From the NCBI GenBank assembly GCA_002840055.1, contig PGZJ01000001.1, positions 62,001-126,000 of the forward strand: DNA of 64,000 nt, written 5' to 3'. The DNA comes from Gammaproteobacteria bacterium HGW-Gammaproteobacteria-11. GTDB taxonomy: Bacteria > Pseudomonadota > Gammaproteobacteria > Pseudomonadales > Pseudomonadaceae. The notes beneath the pieces were generated by a model. That model was not told the origin of the DNA. It saw only the letters and a program-made list of their open reading frames with translations, and did not search any database. This document shows positions 18,012 to 27,654 of this stretch, piece after piece. The position numbers and the translations under genes are program-made. Within the stretch, counting starts at the first letter, position 1. Every line of letters begins with the position of its first letter.

Positions 18012-18548
18012 TCAAATTTTCCCATTCACATCCTTATCAAAACAGTAAAGCTGCTCATCCATTTCCTTTAACGGCCTGTCTTTATTTTTTGCATCCCGAT
18101 GCAGCTCTTGCGTATAGGATTTGTATTTCTGGTAGTCGTAGGTTGAGTAATACGGCTTGAGGCCCGTAAAAGCCCTGTAAGCGCGAACGTCAATTATTGG
18201 AAAGACATCCGGTCGCAAGAATTTCAGGAAAGCGCTGGCCATAGGAAACCCGATACCATCTGAAGACACCAACTCATCTATGACCTCCCTTACTCTTTCA
18301 TCATCAATTTTTAAGTCTTCCTGACCTGCAAGATGCCTAAGCTTTTCAATCGTTTCATCAGAGACGCGTAGCACTCTGTTGATTTTCCACAACGCAATAC
18401 GTCGTAGATCATCAATACCTATCTGGGTATTGTTATTAACCAGCCGATGTAAATCCTCTGTTTCTTCATCATTGTAGTGAAATGCATAGTTCAGCGTATC
18501 GGTAACCGAGTCATACTTTCTATAGACCTTCTTGCTGTTTTCCGTCAC
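18012..18548 (-). CDS. Helix-hairpin-helix-like hypothetical protein
   Basis: 178 aa, soluble. The segment GIGFPMASAFLKFLRPDVFPIIDVRAYRAFTG (about residues 95-127) resembles the helix-hairpin-helix region of DNA-glycosylase-like proteins, where the hairpin glycine loop contacts DNA and a following Asp is conserved. The N-terminal part is helical. No catalytic Lys/Asp pair can be assigned with certainty. It lies 132 bp downstream of the AddA-like gene on the same strand, so it may share the transcript. A role with the helicase-nuclease is inference only. Confidence 0.7.
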   Translation of the reverse strand: MTENSKKVYRKYDSVTDTLNYAFHYNDEETEDLHRLVNNNTQIGIDDLRRIALWKINRVLRVSDETIEKLRHLAGQEDLKIDDERVREVIDELVSSDGIGFPMASAFLKFLRPDVFPIIDVRAYRAFTGLKPYYSTYDYQKYKSYTQELHRDAKNKDRPLKEMDEQLYCFDKDVNGKI

Positions 18549-18680
18549 TTAGATGTATCCGATTCTGGTTATCAGGGAAGTGCTGCAATACTCAATCATC
18601 CGCCCGAGTGAGTTGCCCCAAGTAATATAAGTCGATAAAGCCGATACCTGGCCAGCTTCACACTCATTCGACGGCTGCTT

Positions 18681-21600
18681 TTAAACCGCAGCCCAAGGCA
18701 AAAATACTATCTCACCACGTCGAATCCAGTTGATACCAACCCCCTGGACCATATGCCCCATGCTTGCAAGCAAGCTGGCATAACCTTCAAGTTGTGGCCG
18801 GTACCGATCGAACGCCCTATTCGGGTTCTCAATCAGGTCTGATTTGTGGTCGATGATCCACATGCCAGCATCCGTTTGTAGTACCAGATCGGCGGTTCCG
18901 GATATCACTGAGCCGCTATCATCAATGCCCAACAGCGGAAGCTCTCGGTGTGTGGCTTTTATCGCAAAACGCTCTGCAATGCAGCGTTCAAAATTGCTGA
19001 TACTGGCAACGATAAGTTCCGTTACCTCATCTGGCATATCGATCCCGGTAATCGCCGACAGACGCCTCGCGTGACTGGGACGAGCGCCTAGTATTTCGAA
19101 ACACCGATGCAATACGGTTCCCAGTTCGCTACCAGTGAGTTCGATTTCCAGCTCCAACCCGCAGTGATACTTGATGGATTCCAGCGACTGACTATCTGTC
19201 TGTGCGACCTGGTAAGCCTCCATGCCTGACGGCGTAATGCTGTCTGGGACCAATTGCTCAGGAACACGGCCACGCTTAATCGCTCTACGACCGAGGGCAA
19301 GCAAAATCTCACTGTCCCCAAAGTCCTGAGCGGTAGCTGCCTGCGGTAACTCTGCGGCGCCCGGAAAAATTGGACAAGGGTAGTCTGTCCCGCCTATGGC
19401 AAGGGTCATCGTCTCGCATGACGGCTTGATGGCTGAAGCAAGCAGCGACCAATAGGTGAGCTTGTCGTTGCCCGCCAGATAGCTGGGCCACTCAATTACT
19501 AGCTTTTCCCGTGCGCGGGTCATAGCCACATAGACCAAGCGTCGCGCTTCCTGTTCGGTAGCCCTATCAAGTGTCACAAGGAACTTGCCGTCAGATTCCG
19601 GCGCTGCGAATTTGGGGGAATACTCGATCTGCGCCAGCTCAATCAGCTTAGCAAGATCATCAAAGGAGCGATATCCCAAGGCGAGATTAGGCAGGTCTGA
19701 CTTAAGTTCGCGATCCAGACCACACATGAAAACCACCGGCCACTCTCGCCCCTTGGCGCTGTGCCAGGTCACCAGTTGGATAGCGGCTTCATCAACAACA
19801 TGGGGGTCGGGCTGGTTGTCCTTGTCTTTCTGCTGAACACTGGCTTGCAGCCAGGCCAAAAAACTCGGAATACCGGAACCAAAGTAGCCACCACTGGCCA
19901 GTGCCTCCTGCTTGGTCTCCATAAAATCGCTGGCTTCGGCCTGCAGGCGAAGCAGATTTGCCCTACTCTGGTCAGCGTTTGGCCAGCCGGCAACTTCATC
20001 GAAAAGGTTGAGTGCCCGCAGCGTATCAGCTAACAGGTCAAAGATCGTGCGATCCTGCTCAGCCGCGGTCACACCCTCCAACCGCGTCAATAACGGATCG
20101 ACAATACGGCCATTGTCCATCAATTGTTCAAGGGCGGTTCTCAGCTCAAGACTTCCCAGCTCGGTAACGGCCAGGTATAGAGCGGCGTGACGGTCTGCTG
20201 GGTTGGCTACATAGGTCAGTGCCTGACAGGCCAACTTGACGGCCCGTGAGCTATACCAGCCTTCCTCTTGCAAGCGAACACGCAGACCTTGTGCCCGCAA
20301 AACAGCTGCGTACTCCGCCAACATCTTATGGGTCGGACAGAGTATCGCGATATCACCGCCGAGTAGCCGGCGTTGCTGCCCGCTGCGCCGGTCAACAATG
20401 GTCTGTGAGCTATCGCTCAGCATGGTCTTGATGCGCCCGGCCAGGGAAAAAGCACGCACGGCATGCTGGCCATTTTTGGCTTTGGTGCCAAATTCAATCA
20501 GCTCAATCGGTGCCTGACTGCTTTCGGCTCCTTGCGGCTGCAAAGGGGTGTATTCATCGCCGAACAAGGCATGCCCTGTCGCGTTGATAAAGTGCATCAG
20601 GTCTGGCTGGGAACGCCAGTTTCGGGTTAAAGGCTGGCTGACCGCTTCATTTTGGCTGATCAAGGCAGCGAGCAAACGCGGATCTGCCCCCTGGAATCCC
20701 ATTATGGCCTGTTTCAGATCGCCCACAACCACCGTCGGCACGCCGGCACTTTTCAGCTGCCAAAGCAGGTCAAACTGCAACGGGTTGGTATCCTGAAACT
20801 CATCCACGACTAAACAGTCGACCCGCTCCACCAAGGTTTTCAGCACGCTTGGGCTGCGGCGGAGCAGGTCTGCCGCCATGGCAATCATGTCGCTGTAATC
20901 GACCAGCCCGGCCTCACGCTTGGCCTGTGCATAATGCAACAGTACGTCCTGACCGGCGGCTATCAGTGTTTCCACCTGCACTGAGGCCTGGTCACGCGGG
21001 CCGGGATGGGCAGGTAGCGCCTCCGCAGCCTGAATAACAGCAGTGGCCAAGGCATCATAGTCTTTGGGCAGTTGGCACCCTTGCTTTGATTGGCGCAAGG
21101 CGCGCAACCCTTTCCATAGCGACCAGTCACTGCTCAAGAGTGTCTTGTCTGAGGCGGCTTTGAGGTTGCGAAAATCATTCTGGAAAGCTTTTTTCGCCGT
21201 CTCATTGTTACCAAAGCTCGGAGCCAGACTTTCCGGGTAAGCCGCAAGCAGCCGGGTCACTGCGCGGTGAAGCTGCAGAGTTAACGCCTCACCATCACCC
21301 GTCACTCCATAGCGCTCCTTGATCCAGTTGACCGAAGCAGCTGCATAGGCATCGCTCTCTGTTGACCAACCTGCCGAGCGCAGCAAGCTGACCATCCTCA
21401 ACAGATCGTCCCTGAAGCCGTCTTCGGCACTTTTCTGGCTGTTGTGGTCAAAGCTGTAACCGTATCGAGCCAGATTCGAGGTGATCTCGTCCGCTTTGGT
21501 GGTACGCGCCAAGGCCACGCGGATCAGTGTGTTTTCTTCGTCTTCGTTGAGCAGGCGCGGCCTAGGGGAAAGCCCCGCATCAAAGGCAAATTCCTTCAGT

Positions 21601-21857
21601 ACACGCAAACCAAAACTGTGGATTGTAGAAATGTACGCCTGATCCAGCTTTATCGCGTCTTCCAGGCGCCCTAAGCTCAACAGCCTTGCTCGTATACGCT
21701 CACGAAGCTCTGCCGCAGCCGCTTCGGTGAATGTCACAGCCACAATACGCTCAGGGGCAATCAACCCACTTTCAACCCATTCACCCAGCTGCTGTTGAAG
21801 ACTATAGGTTTTACCCGATCCAGCACCAGCTGGAATGATCATTAGTGCTGGCAACAT
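18681..21857 (-). CDS. AddA-like UvrD/RecB-family helicase-nuclease
   Basis: 1058 aa superfamily 1A helicase. Visible motifs in order: Walker A PAGAGSGKT (residues 8-16), VTFTEAAAAELRERI, the DEFQDTN box, VVGDLKQAIMGFQGAD, TRNWRS, VTWHSAKGREWPVV and YVAMTRAREKL. The C-terminus has a RecB-type nuclease domain: GTADLVL, WIIDHKSD, then the QLEGYASLL helix. The ATG overlaps the stop of the upstream AddB-like gene by 1 bp (TAATG). AddAB enzymes process broken DNA ends. Because pseudomonads normally use RecBCD and this pair sits in an island, it is more likely an accessory end-processing or defence machine. I keep the gene symbol blank for that reason. Confidence 0.92.
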   Translation of the reverse strand: MLPALMIIPAGAGSGKTYSLQQQLGEWVESGLIAPERIVAVTFTEAAAAELRERIRARLLSLGRLEDAIKLDQAYISTIHSFGLRVLKEFAFDAGLSPRPRLLNEDEENTLIRVALARTTKADEITSNLARYGYSFDHNSQKSAEDGFRDDLLRMVSLLRSAGWSTESDAYAAASVNWIKERYGVTGDGEALTLQLHRAVTRLLAAYPESLAPSFGNNETAKKAFQNDFRNLKAASDKTLLSSDWSLWKGLRALRQSKQGCQLPKDYDALATAVIQAAEALPAHPGPRDQASVQVETLIAAGQDVLLHYAQAKREAGLVDYSDMIAMAADLLRRSPSVLKTLVERVDCLVVDEFQDTNPLQFDLLWQLKSAGVPTVVVGDLKQAIMGFQGADPRLLAALISQNEAVSQPLTRNWRSQPDLMHFINATGHALFGDEYTPLQPQGAESSQAPIELIEFGTKAKNGQHAVRAFSLAGRIKTMLSDSSQTIVDRRSGQQRRLLGGDIAILCPTHKMLAEYAAVLRAQGLRVRLQEEGWYSSRAVKLACQALTYVANPADRHAALYLAVTELGSLELRTALEQLMDNGRIVDPLLTRLEGVTAAEQDRTIFDLLADTLRALNLFDEVAGWPNADQSRANLLRLQAEASDFMETKQEALASGGYFGSGIPSFLAWLQASVQQKDKDNQPDPHVVDEAAIQLVTWHSAKGREWPVVFMCGLDRELKSDLPNLALGYRSFDDLAKLIELAQIEYSPKFAAPESDGKFLVTLDRATEQEARRLVYVAMTRAREKLVIEWPSYLAGNDKLTYWSLLASAIKPSCETMTLAIGGTDYPCPIFPGAAELPQAATAQDFGDSEILLALGRRAIKRGRVPEQLVPDSITPSGMEAYQVAQTDSQSLESIKYHCGLELEIELTGSELGTVLHRCFEILGARPSHARRLSAITGIDMPDEVTELIVASISNFERCIAERFAIKATHRELPLLGIDDSGSVISGTADLVLQTDAGMWIIDHKSDLIENPNRAFDRYRPQLEGYASLLASMGHMVQGVGINWIRRGEIVFLPWAAV

Positions 21858-24592
21858 TACTCTGCCTCCTTGGCTTCGCCCGGTAATGTGAATAGCGGGA
21901 TCAACGGGCTAGTGTCCAGTGCATAGGGTTTAACGCCGGCCTTTTTGTCGAAGAACTCGGCATCGCCCAGACGGTTCAAGCGCAACTGCCCACTTCTTAG
22001 CTCCCGCAAGGACTGCCGAATCAGCGCCATTGCCTGCTCAGCGATATCACCTTCTATTACATCCCAACCCGGAATGACGCCAGACTCGATAATCCGAGCA
22101 TCCGTCAGTGAGACCTGATCGCTGGTCATGAAGTAAAGCACGGCTGTGCTGACGCCAGCCTTCAGACACCCCAGCAACTCGGTGTTGTCCTTGCACTTGG
22201 GGCCGCCAGTTTGCAGCATGGTGCGATACAGGTTGGCCTGACTGTCGTAGCCTTTTTGCATGCGGGGCTTGCGACTCTTGGCACCGGAACGCTTATAATC
22301 AACAACCAGTAATCGCCCATCAGGCAGGCCCAGCACTGCATCGGCCTGTCCATGGATAGGCAGCCCGTCCAGATTGCCTTCCAGCCATACCTCCGTTGCG
22401 AGAATGTTAGCCTTAAGGGTGACCAACACCGTCTGCCAGGCTAACGCGGCCTTGCGGATACCAGAAGCCAGATAGGTGCGCTCGACCTGCCAAGGTCCGG
22501 CCAGCAGGAAAGGCGCAAGTGAACTGAGGGCAGCGAACAGCAGCGGCTCAACGCTGTCATTGATGAACGCTGCCGTTGGTATCGGCTGCGCAGCCTGAAA
22601 CAGCTCCTCAAATACACGGTGGGTAAGCGTACCCAATAACATGACGGTCGGCCGCTCAGGCTCCCAGCTCTTTGGCTCGGCATCGACACGCCGCAGTAAC
22701 CAGGCCAGGCGAGATATCATAAGATTCTCTAGGCTACTCGGCGATTCGGGTCGCGGATTACCCTCAGCATCCGTGCGCAGAGCCAAAAGGTCGCGCCCGA
22801 ATTGGATATCCTCAACCACTGGCGCCCGTGGTGAGCGGGGCGGCACGCTAACAGCCTGCGGCAAGAACCGGATCCGCGCCCTGTCAGCAGCCACATCCAG
22901 TTCAAGTATCACGGATTCTGCGTTATCAACACCGCTGAACAGCTTGCCCATGAAGACCATCGACTCAGACACCTGCAGGGCTTTACCGGTGGCCGCCTTT
23001 CGAGGAACCATAAAACAGACAAACTCAGAGACAGCGGACAGTTGGCGCTTGAACCGATCCCGTTGCTCTTGCTGTTTTTCTGCGGCAGTTACCAGAGGTA
23101 AGCCCAAACTAGAGCAAAGCGAGCGCAAGTCCTCGTCAACAAAAACAGCAGACTCGCCTCCAGGTACTGGATAATGACCATCGGTAAAGCCCAGAACGAC
23201 CAGACAACGCACGGAGCGCCAGACTTCATGCGTCTCTCGCCAAATGGCAATCCCTTCCCGGTTGTAGGTTGTCGACTCGGCAAGGTGGGCATACTGCGGA
23301 CTGGATAATCGCCGCAATGCGCCCCAGTCAATATCATCCATCTCAATTATCGCCGTGCATAATTCCTCGGCAGTTGTCTTTGCCTGGTGAAGATGGGGTT
23401 TGAGCGCCGCACCGGCATCCAGCAGTTCAACAAACGCATGAATCGCTGTCATCAGCGATTGCGGCGTCTGATCACCCTCGCGCAGAAGCTCCAGCATGCT
23501 TTCGGCAGCAGAGGTTGCGCCACGAAAGGGTGTCAAGCCGTAATCGCCGTCCATCACTTTCTGGGCCAAAATCGTCCCTCGGTATTTGGGCCAGGGCATC
23601 AACGGCGAAGACAAACACGCGGCCAGCGCCATAGCCGGTGCAGGCTGCTGCCTGCAATGAAGGAACAGAAACAGGGCTTCCCGCCCAAGATCACGCTGCC
23701 TGGGGCGCAAAGGCAAGCCAGACAGTGGCAAGCCTGCCAGAGAAAACGCATCGTTGACGGCCAGCGTGTACTCCGGGGCCTCAGGTAGCAAGAGCCCGAT
23801 ATCGGCAGGCTTCAGGCCAGGCGTTTGCACCAACATCTGCTGAACGAGGCTGGCAGCAACTTCGGCTTCTTCCAGAAAGTCCCTGACACCAACCCACTGT
23901 ACCGTGCTATCCAATGGCATCTTTTCTGAAGACACTGCATAGAGGTGCCGTTGTAAGGCCTGAAGACTAGACTGCGGCTCAACTCTGAGGGTATCGGGCA
24001 ACATGGCGCTCAAGACGCTCGTCAAGGCCGGATCAGCGTCGAGACCTACGTCCGCATTGAGTTTATTGATCAGCTTGATCTGGAAAGCTGTCAAAGCAGG
24101 ATAATCGTCGAGGTAATGCACATGAATGTGGCGCACTGCATCAACTGGGCTACATGCCATAAGTTGCTGCATAGACTGGAATTCAATTGGTAACCAACCA
24201 TCCAGCGCCTGAACCAGGCGTACCAGATCCTGAAAATGTTTGTGCTGGCGCAGCGAAAGCCCGACTGCATCGCACTCGATAAGGTCGCTGGTCGAACCTG
24301 ATGCATTCAGCAGCAGGCATAATGCTGATTCAACCTCAGCCGCCGTTTCTTCTGCTGCCACCGCCAGACTTTCACGCCAAAAGGCATCAGGCACTTTCTC
24401 CAGTGCGTCAAGGAAGTGCGCGGACCAGTCGCCAGATGCTGGCGCAAGCAAGTACCCGGCGCTGGCCTGATCCAGCAGTTCTGGCCAGGTGCCGACAACA
24501 ACCCCCATACGAGGCGATTGGGCCGCTAAAAGGCGGCGAAGCCGGCGTGCAGCGCTGCTGTCGGGAACCAAAAGAAACTGTATAACCTGCAT
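21857..24592 (-). CDS. AddB-like PD-(D/E)XK nuclease protein
   Basis: 911 aa. The N-terminal ~600 residues are helicase-like but lack a Walker A motif. The C-terminal nuclease is clear: IHGQADAVL, LLVVDYKRSG and the QANLYRTML helix (about residues 745-800). I do not see the four-cysteine iron-sulphur arrangement of Bacillus AddB. The gene is translationally coupled to the AddA-like helicase and follows the Sel1-repeat gene by 166 bp. Together they form a three-gene operon with a CGAC-N7-GTCG operator in front. It is probably the partner nuclease that cuts the strand opposite to the AddA-like subunit. Confidence 0.88.
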   Translation of the reverse strand: MQVIQFLLVPDSSAARRLRRLLAAQSPRMGVVVGTWPELLDQASAGYLLAPASGDWSAHFLDALEKVPDAFWRESLAVAAEETAAEVESALCLLLNASGSTSDLIECDAVGLSLRQHKHFQDLVRLVQALDGWLPIEFQSMQQLMACSPVDAVRHIHVHYLDDYPALTAFQIKLINKLNADVGLDADPALTSVLSAMLPDTLRVEPQSSLQALQRHLYAVSSEKMPLDSTVQWVGVRDFLEEAEVAASLVQQMLVQTPGLKPADIGLLLPEAPEYTLAVNDAFSLAGLPLSGLPLRPRQRDLGREALFLFLHCRQQPAPAMALAACLSSPLMPWPKYRGTILAQKVMDGDYGLTPFRGATSAAESMLELLREGDQTPQSLMTAIHAFVELLDAGAALKPHLHQAKTTAEELCTAIIEMDDIDWGALRRLSSPQYAHLAESTTYNREGIAIWRETHEVWRSVRCLVVLGFTDGHYPVPGGESAVFVDEDLRSLCSSLGLPLVTAAEKQQEQRDRFKRQLSAVSEFVCFMVPRKAATGKALQVSESMVFMGKLFSGVDNAESVILELDVAADRARIRFLPQAVSVPPRSPRAPVVEDIQFGRDLLALRTDAEGNPRPESPSSLENLMISRLAWLLRRVDAEPKSWEPERPTVMLLGTLTHRVFEELFQAAQPIPTAAFINDSVEPLLFAALSSLAPFLLAGPWQVERTYLASGIRKAALAWQTVLVTLKANILATEVWLEGNLDGLPIHGQADAVLGLPDGRLLVVDYKRSGAKSRKPRMQKGYDSQANLYRTMLQTGGPKCKDNTELLGCLKAGVSTAVLYFMTSDQVSLTDARIIESGVIPGWDVIEGDIAEQAMALIRQSLRELRSGQLRLNRLGDAEFFDKKAGVKPYALDTSPLIPLFTLPGEAKEAE

Positions 24593-24758
24593 CGACTAAC
24601 TGTCCTTGTATGAATTGCCCTTTGAAACCGAAGGGGTTGGCATTGTTCCTGTTGGGCTTCTGCACACCTTCCAACTGAAAGATACCAGCTTCCCCACTCA
24701 GCGTCTCCTCACTCATCAGGAATTGTGAGGGTCAACCCTGCTAAAAAAGTTTGTGGTG

Positions 24759-25631
24759 TTAATGGAAAACGTCCATAGGGATTGCCAATGCCTCCTGATC
24801 ATCACCCAGTTTGCGCCAGAAGCGCTGCATGTGCCCTTCAGGATCATTGGGGTATTCCATATCAGGGACATTGCCGCCATAAAGGTCCGCAAGGAAATAG
24901 CTGGCTTCCGACACACCTGCCAACGCGGCTGCCTGTAATTCATAAATCGCGCTTGCCACGTCCTGACAAGGCGAGTAAACATCCAGCCTGAGCTTGCTCT
25001 GATCGACCACGGCACCTTTGTCACCGAGGTTTATTGCACACTGATACCAGTCAATGGCTGCCTCTGGGTCAGGCTCTATGTCCATTTCACCAGTCGCAAA
25101 GATACGTGCAAGGGCACACGCTGCCCCAGCACGCAAAGCAGGCACCTTGCCATGCTTGAAAATATCGGTATAACGCTCGATCGCCTGCGGCACATTCACG
25201 GGGCAGCCCCTGCCGTAATAAGCTCGCGCTGCCAGATTGAATGCTGCTTCCACTGAGCCTTCAGCGGCCGCAAGTTCCAACAGATGCTCGGCCAGCGTTT
25301 GATTGCATACTAGATGGGTCCCCGTCATCCACATCCAGCCCAGATCATTGAGCGCATCGGGATCCAGATGGACTGCCTGCGAGCGCAGCTCGCTGTACAT
25401 CTCAGCGATTTCAGTTTCGCTCAAACAACGTCGAATGCGCAGCTTAGCCGTCAGCTCATGGACTTTGCCATGTTGATCATGGAGATCTTGACGCATCGAC
25501 GGTGTACCTATCGAGGTGTAGCGGCTCCGGGGAGAGCCATAGATCACAGGGTCAAAAACCAGCAGATCTGGAAGCAATGCCTCCAATAAGGTAACTGTAT
25601 GCATACCCATAATCGCTAAATCCTTTTTCAT
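24759..25631 (-). CDS. Sel1-like repeat protein
   Basis: 290 aa from the first ATG. In-frame ATGs at 25610 and 25604 lie 46-52 bp from the operator and follow AAGGA, so the real start may be there. Sel1-type helical repeats are visible at about residues 90-270: ALNDLGWMWMTG, AAFNLAARAYYGRGCPVNVPQAIERY, ALARIFATGEMDIEPDPEAAIDWYQCAINLG and ASYFLADLYGG. Sel1 repeats are protein-binding scaffolds. First gene of the operon with the AddB- and AddA-like genes. It may be an adaptor or sensor for the nuclease pair; that is inference. Confidence 0.85.
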   Translation of the reverse strand: MKKDLAIMGMHTVTLLEALLPDLLVFDPVIYGSPRSRYTSIGTPSMRQDLHDQHGKVHELTAKLRIRRCLSETEIAEMYSELRSQAVHLDPDALNDLGWMWMTGTHLVCNQTLAEHLLELAAAEGSVEAAFNLAARAYYGRGCPVNVPQAIERYTDIFKHGKVPALRAGAACALARIFATGEMDIEPDPEAAIDWYQCAINLGDKGAVVDQSKLRLDVYSPCQDVASAIYELQAAALAGVSEASYFLADLYGGNVPDMEYPNDPEGHMQRFWRKLGDDQEALAIPMDVFH

Positions 25632-25655
25632 CCAACCAAGGTTACACGCTTACAG

Positions 25656-25670
25656 CGACAGCTAGTGTCG
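25656..25670. promoter_or_regulatory. CGAC-N7-GTCG operator upstream of the Sel1-AddB-AddA operon (site 2 of 6)
   Basis: CGACAGCTAGTGTCG lies inside a longer perfect dyad with 9-bp arms ACAGCGACA and TGTCGCTGT (25652-25674). It lies 25-52 bp before the candidate start codons of the Sel1 gene. Same spacing and half-sites as the other five sites. Confidence 0.65.
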
Positions 25671-25674
25671 CTGT

Positions 25675-25980
25675 TGTGACCACCCGTCTTACAGACAAGA
25701 GAGATCGTCCTGAGCAAGCGATAGACGTAGCACTTTTCAGCAATTGGAATTGCCAATTACAACGGTGTGAATACATAAGCTTTCGCATAATCCCTGGTTG
25801 TAATGTGCCCAGACACCTCTTGACTAAATACTTGATGGGCGCAGCCGTCTCGAGGGTTGGTAATACGAAACCTCCCTGATTAATACGTACAGCACTTTTT
25901 CTATCGGCCTAGTCGCATCGCACAGGGTATTGAAAGAAGTATCGAGCAATCCCACCAAGTAAATCCTGAAGATCGCCAAT
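25675..25980. other. Intergenic stretch with no supported gene
   Basis: About 300 bp between the Sel1 operator and the terminator of the neighbouring operon. A 67-codon plus-strand frame (25676-25879) has no domain, no ribosome-binding site and no protein-like pattern. I see nothing else in it. Confidence 0.5.
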
Positions 25981-26007
25981 AAAAAAGGCTAAGCCTGGGC
26001 CAAGGCT
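25981..26007 (-). terminator. Rho-independent terminator of the 27607-26040 operon
   Basis: On the minus strand a hairpin AGCCT-TGGCCC-AGGCT is followed shortly by six T residues. It lies 33 bp past the stop of the 207-aa gene. Confidence 0.55.
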
Positions 26008-26039
26008 GGCCGGGGCATTACGTTCATAAACCTACAAGG

Positions 26040-26663
26040 TTATACGGCCTCAAGCTGATAAGTGTCCGAATCAGATTTCAGCTCAAAAAACAGCTCTCCA
26101 TTCGATGGCTGGGGCGTTGAAGATGCAGAGGCCCAGAACGTCGAGTGTTGCCTGACATAAGTACACAGCTCCGCTGCCCAGGCATGCTCGCGCCAAAGAC
26201 TGGTCATTTCTGCGCGGTCAAGCCCCGGTATAAATAGCGGAGCAATCTTCTGCCTAAGCCCCTGTGACAATTCCATGAGCTCCTGGGCGTGGCGGGATAT
26301 CCATTTACTGATTAAAATTATGTCGCTGTGATAACGGGCATCAGTTACTTCCAGATGCGCAACCCGGACTCTCGCTTGATCAACCAAAACGCGGCACGCG
26401 ACATACTCGTCACCCTCTTCCAGCGGCGCGCTAGCATTCTGCAATGCCAGCTCAGCTGAGGGACTTGCATAGACAGCGTGTCGGCGAGATGGCATGGTCT
26501 TTGGTCTTAACGACTCCCAAAGATTGTCAACGACGTAGGGGACATTCGTGGGGATCCGAACGCTCGATTGTCGACGGAACTCAACTGACCCATTCAACAG
26601 ACGACTGGCTGGTACTGCTCTGAATAATTGCACTAGTATTCTCCAAAGATCATTTGCTAACAA
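26040..26663 (-). CDS. Hypothetical protein, possible ADP-ribosyl/RES-like fold; third gene of an unknown operon
   Basis: 207 aa, soluble, no signal peptide. The middle part, VPYVVDNLWESLRP, then PSRRHAVYASPSAELAL and EYVACRVLVD, has the spacing of an Arg...Tyr-Ala-Ser pattern. That is reminiscent of ADP-ribosyltransferase-fold or RES-type proteins, but this is a weak resemblance. The C-terminal half is helical with a Trp-rich segment. It lies 42 bp after the 244-aa gene on the same strand and precedes a terminator. It is part of an operon that has the CGAC-N7-GTCG operator and is therefore linked to the island regulon. Confidence 0.65.
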   Translation of the reverse strand: MLANDLWRILVQLFRAVPASRLLNGSVEFRRQSSVRIPTNVPYVVDNLWESLRPKTMPSRRHAVYASPSAELALQNASAPLEEGDEYVACRVLVDQARVRVAHLEVTDARYHSDIILISKWISRHAQELMELSQGLRQKIAPLFIPGLDRAEMTSLWREHAWAAELCTYVRQHSTFWASASSTPQPSNGELFFELKSDSDTYQLEAV

Positions 26664-26705
26664 TCAGAGTCGATGAATTGCCGGCCACATCTGCTCAGTT
26701 TTAAT

Positions 26706-27440
26706 TCAGCTGGCACAACGGTAACCCATCCAAGTCATAGCACAGCCGCTGAAGTTTCCAGACAGAACGAGATACACCTCCGGCTCAAGACCCAACTGCT
26801 TGTAGAGTCGCATTTTTATGAAGGCCAGTGCACTACCAGTAAAGTCTTTTCCAGCCAGAATAATCAACTGGGTGTGCAGTAAACAACCCTGGCTCTCTTG
26901 CGGGATATTCCTCAGCAATACTGACAGTGCGTCGGTAATGGAACGCTCTTGAACCTCAACAGCGCAGCCTGCCAATTCGACACCGAACCAATTCAACTCA
27001 TCGCTGCGGTCAACCAAAAGTATCGATTGCTCACGGGCCACGTAGAGTCTTGCCAAAAAATGCGCAGCCGCCTCAAGTGAATTCCATTGGTAATGCGTGG
27101 CGCCGGAACCCGCGACAGAAAATCTGGAGCCAATGTGATGAACATTAAGAACGCAGGCGTTATCCATCACATGATCTAACAAAGCAATATCGTCTGATGC
27201 CGTAAGCAAAATATGCAACTCATCATATTTTTTTCCCGGCAAGCTCGAGCCGGATATAAATGAATAGATATGATGCCAGCCCTGCTCTGCCTTCAGCATC
27301 ATCCTCAAATTGCAGCAGTGCCAATCCAGATGATTGAGAAACATAGCCCCAAATTCCGGGTCCTTCGACAGAACACCCACCGAGAAATGTGGTATTGAAA
27401 GGATGGCATCGGCCTGATTATGAAGAGTCTTCGCACTCAT
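26706..27440 (-). CDS. Hypothetical protein, second gene of an unknown operon
   Basis: 244 aa from the ATG at 27440, which follows the upstream 54-codon gene by only 2 bp. A longer frame starting at 27473 would overlap it. Sequence features: alpha/beta pattern with hydrophobic strands (ELHILLTASDDIALLDHVM, QSILLVDRSDELNWFGVEL, TQLIILAGKDF), no membrane helix, no recognisable catalytic motif. I do not recognise the family. Coupled position and shared operator suggest it works with the two flanking unknown genes. Confidence 0.7.
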   Translation of the reverse strand: MSAKTLHNQADAILSIPHFSVGVLSKDPEFGAMFLNHLDWHCCNLRMMLKAEQGWHHIYSFISGSSLPGKKYDELHILLTASDDIALLDHVMDNACVLNVHHIGSRFSVAGSGATHYQWNSLEAAAHFLARLYVAREQSILLVDRSDELNWFGVELAGCAVEVQERSITDALSVLLRNIPQESQGCLLHTQLIILAGKDFTGSALAFIKMRLYKQLGLEPEVYLVLSGNFSGCAMTWMGYRCAS

Positions 27441-27442
27441 GA

Positions 27443-27607
27443 TCAGACAACCCGCACGGGAGAGTTTATACATCGATAGCCAGGATATTGTGCTTCGGCG
27501 GTCAGCTTTGCCATATCAGCAGTAACCGCTTGGACATGGAAACTAAAGTTGGCTCGTGGACCTGCATTTGACTGTACACGCTGCATAAACACTTTATATG
27601 TGTTCAT
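27443..27607 (-). CDS. 54-aa small protein, first gene of an unknown operon
   Basis: Open frame of 54 codons starting MNTYKVFMQRVQSNAGPRAN and ending INSPVRVV. AAGGA stands 8 bp before the ATG. The amino-acid makeup is protein-like with a short alpha/beta pattern. It ends 2 bp before the next ATG, so the two are probably translationally coupled. The CGAC-N7-GTCG operator lies 48 bp upstream, the same distance as for the other regulated genes. The frame is too short for common gene callers. No family recognised; small first genes in such operons can be regulators or antitoxins, but nothing here proves that. Confidence 0.65.
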   Translation of the reverse strand: MNTYKVFMQRVQSNAGPRANFSFHVQAVTADMAKLTAEAQYPGYRCINSPVRVV

Positions 27608-27654
27608 TCGCTAATTTCCTTCGTTGATGACGAAGAAAGCGTACTGCACCCTTG

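Noticed and set aside
24408-24716. 102-codon frame ahead of and overlapping the AddB-like gene
   Set aside because: The first 40 residues look plausible (MSEETLSGEAGIFQLEG), but the last 60 lie out of frame inside the AddB-like gene and are not protein-like.
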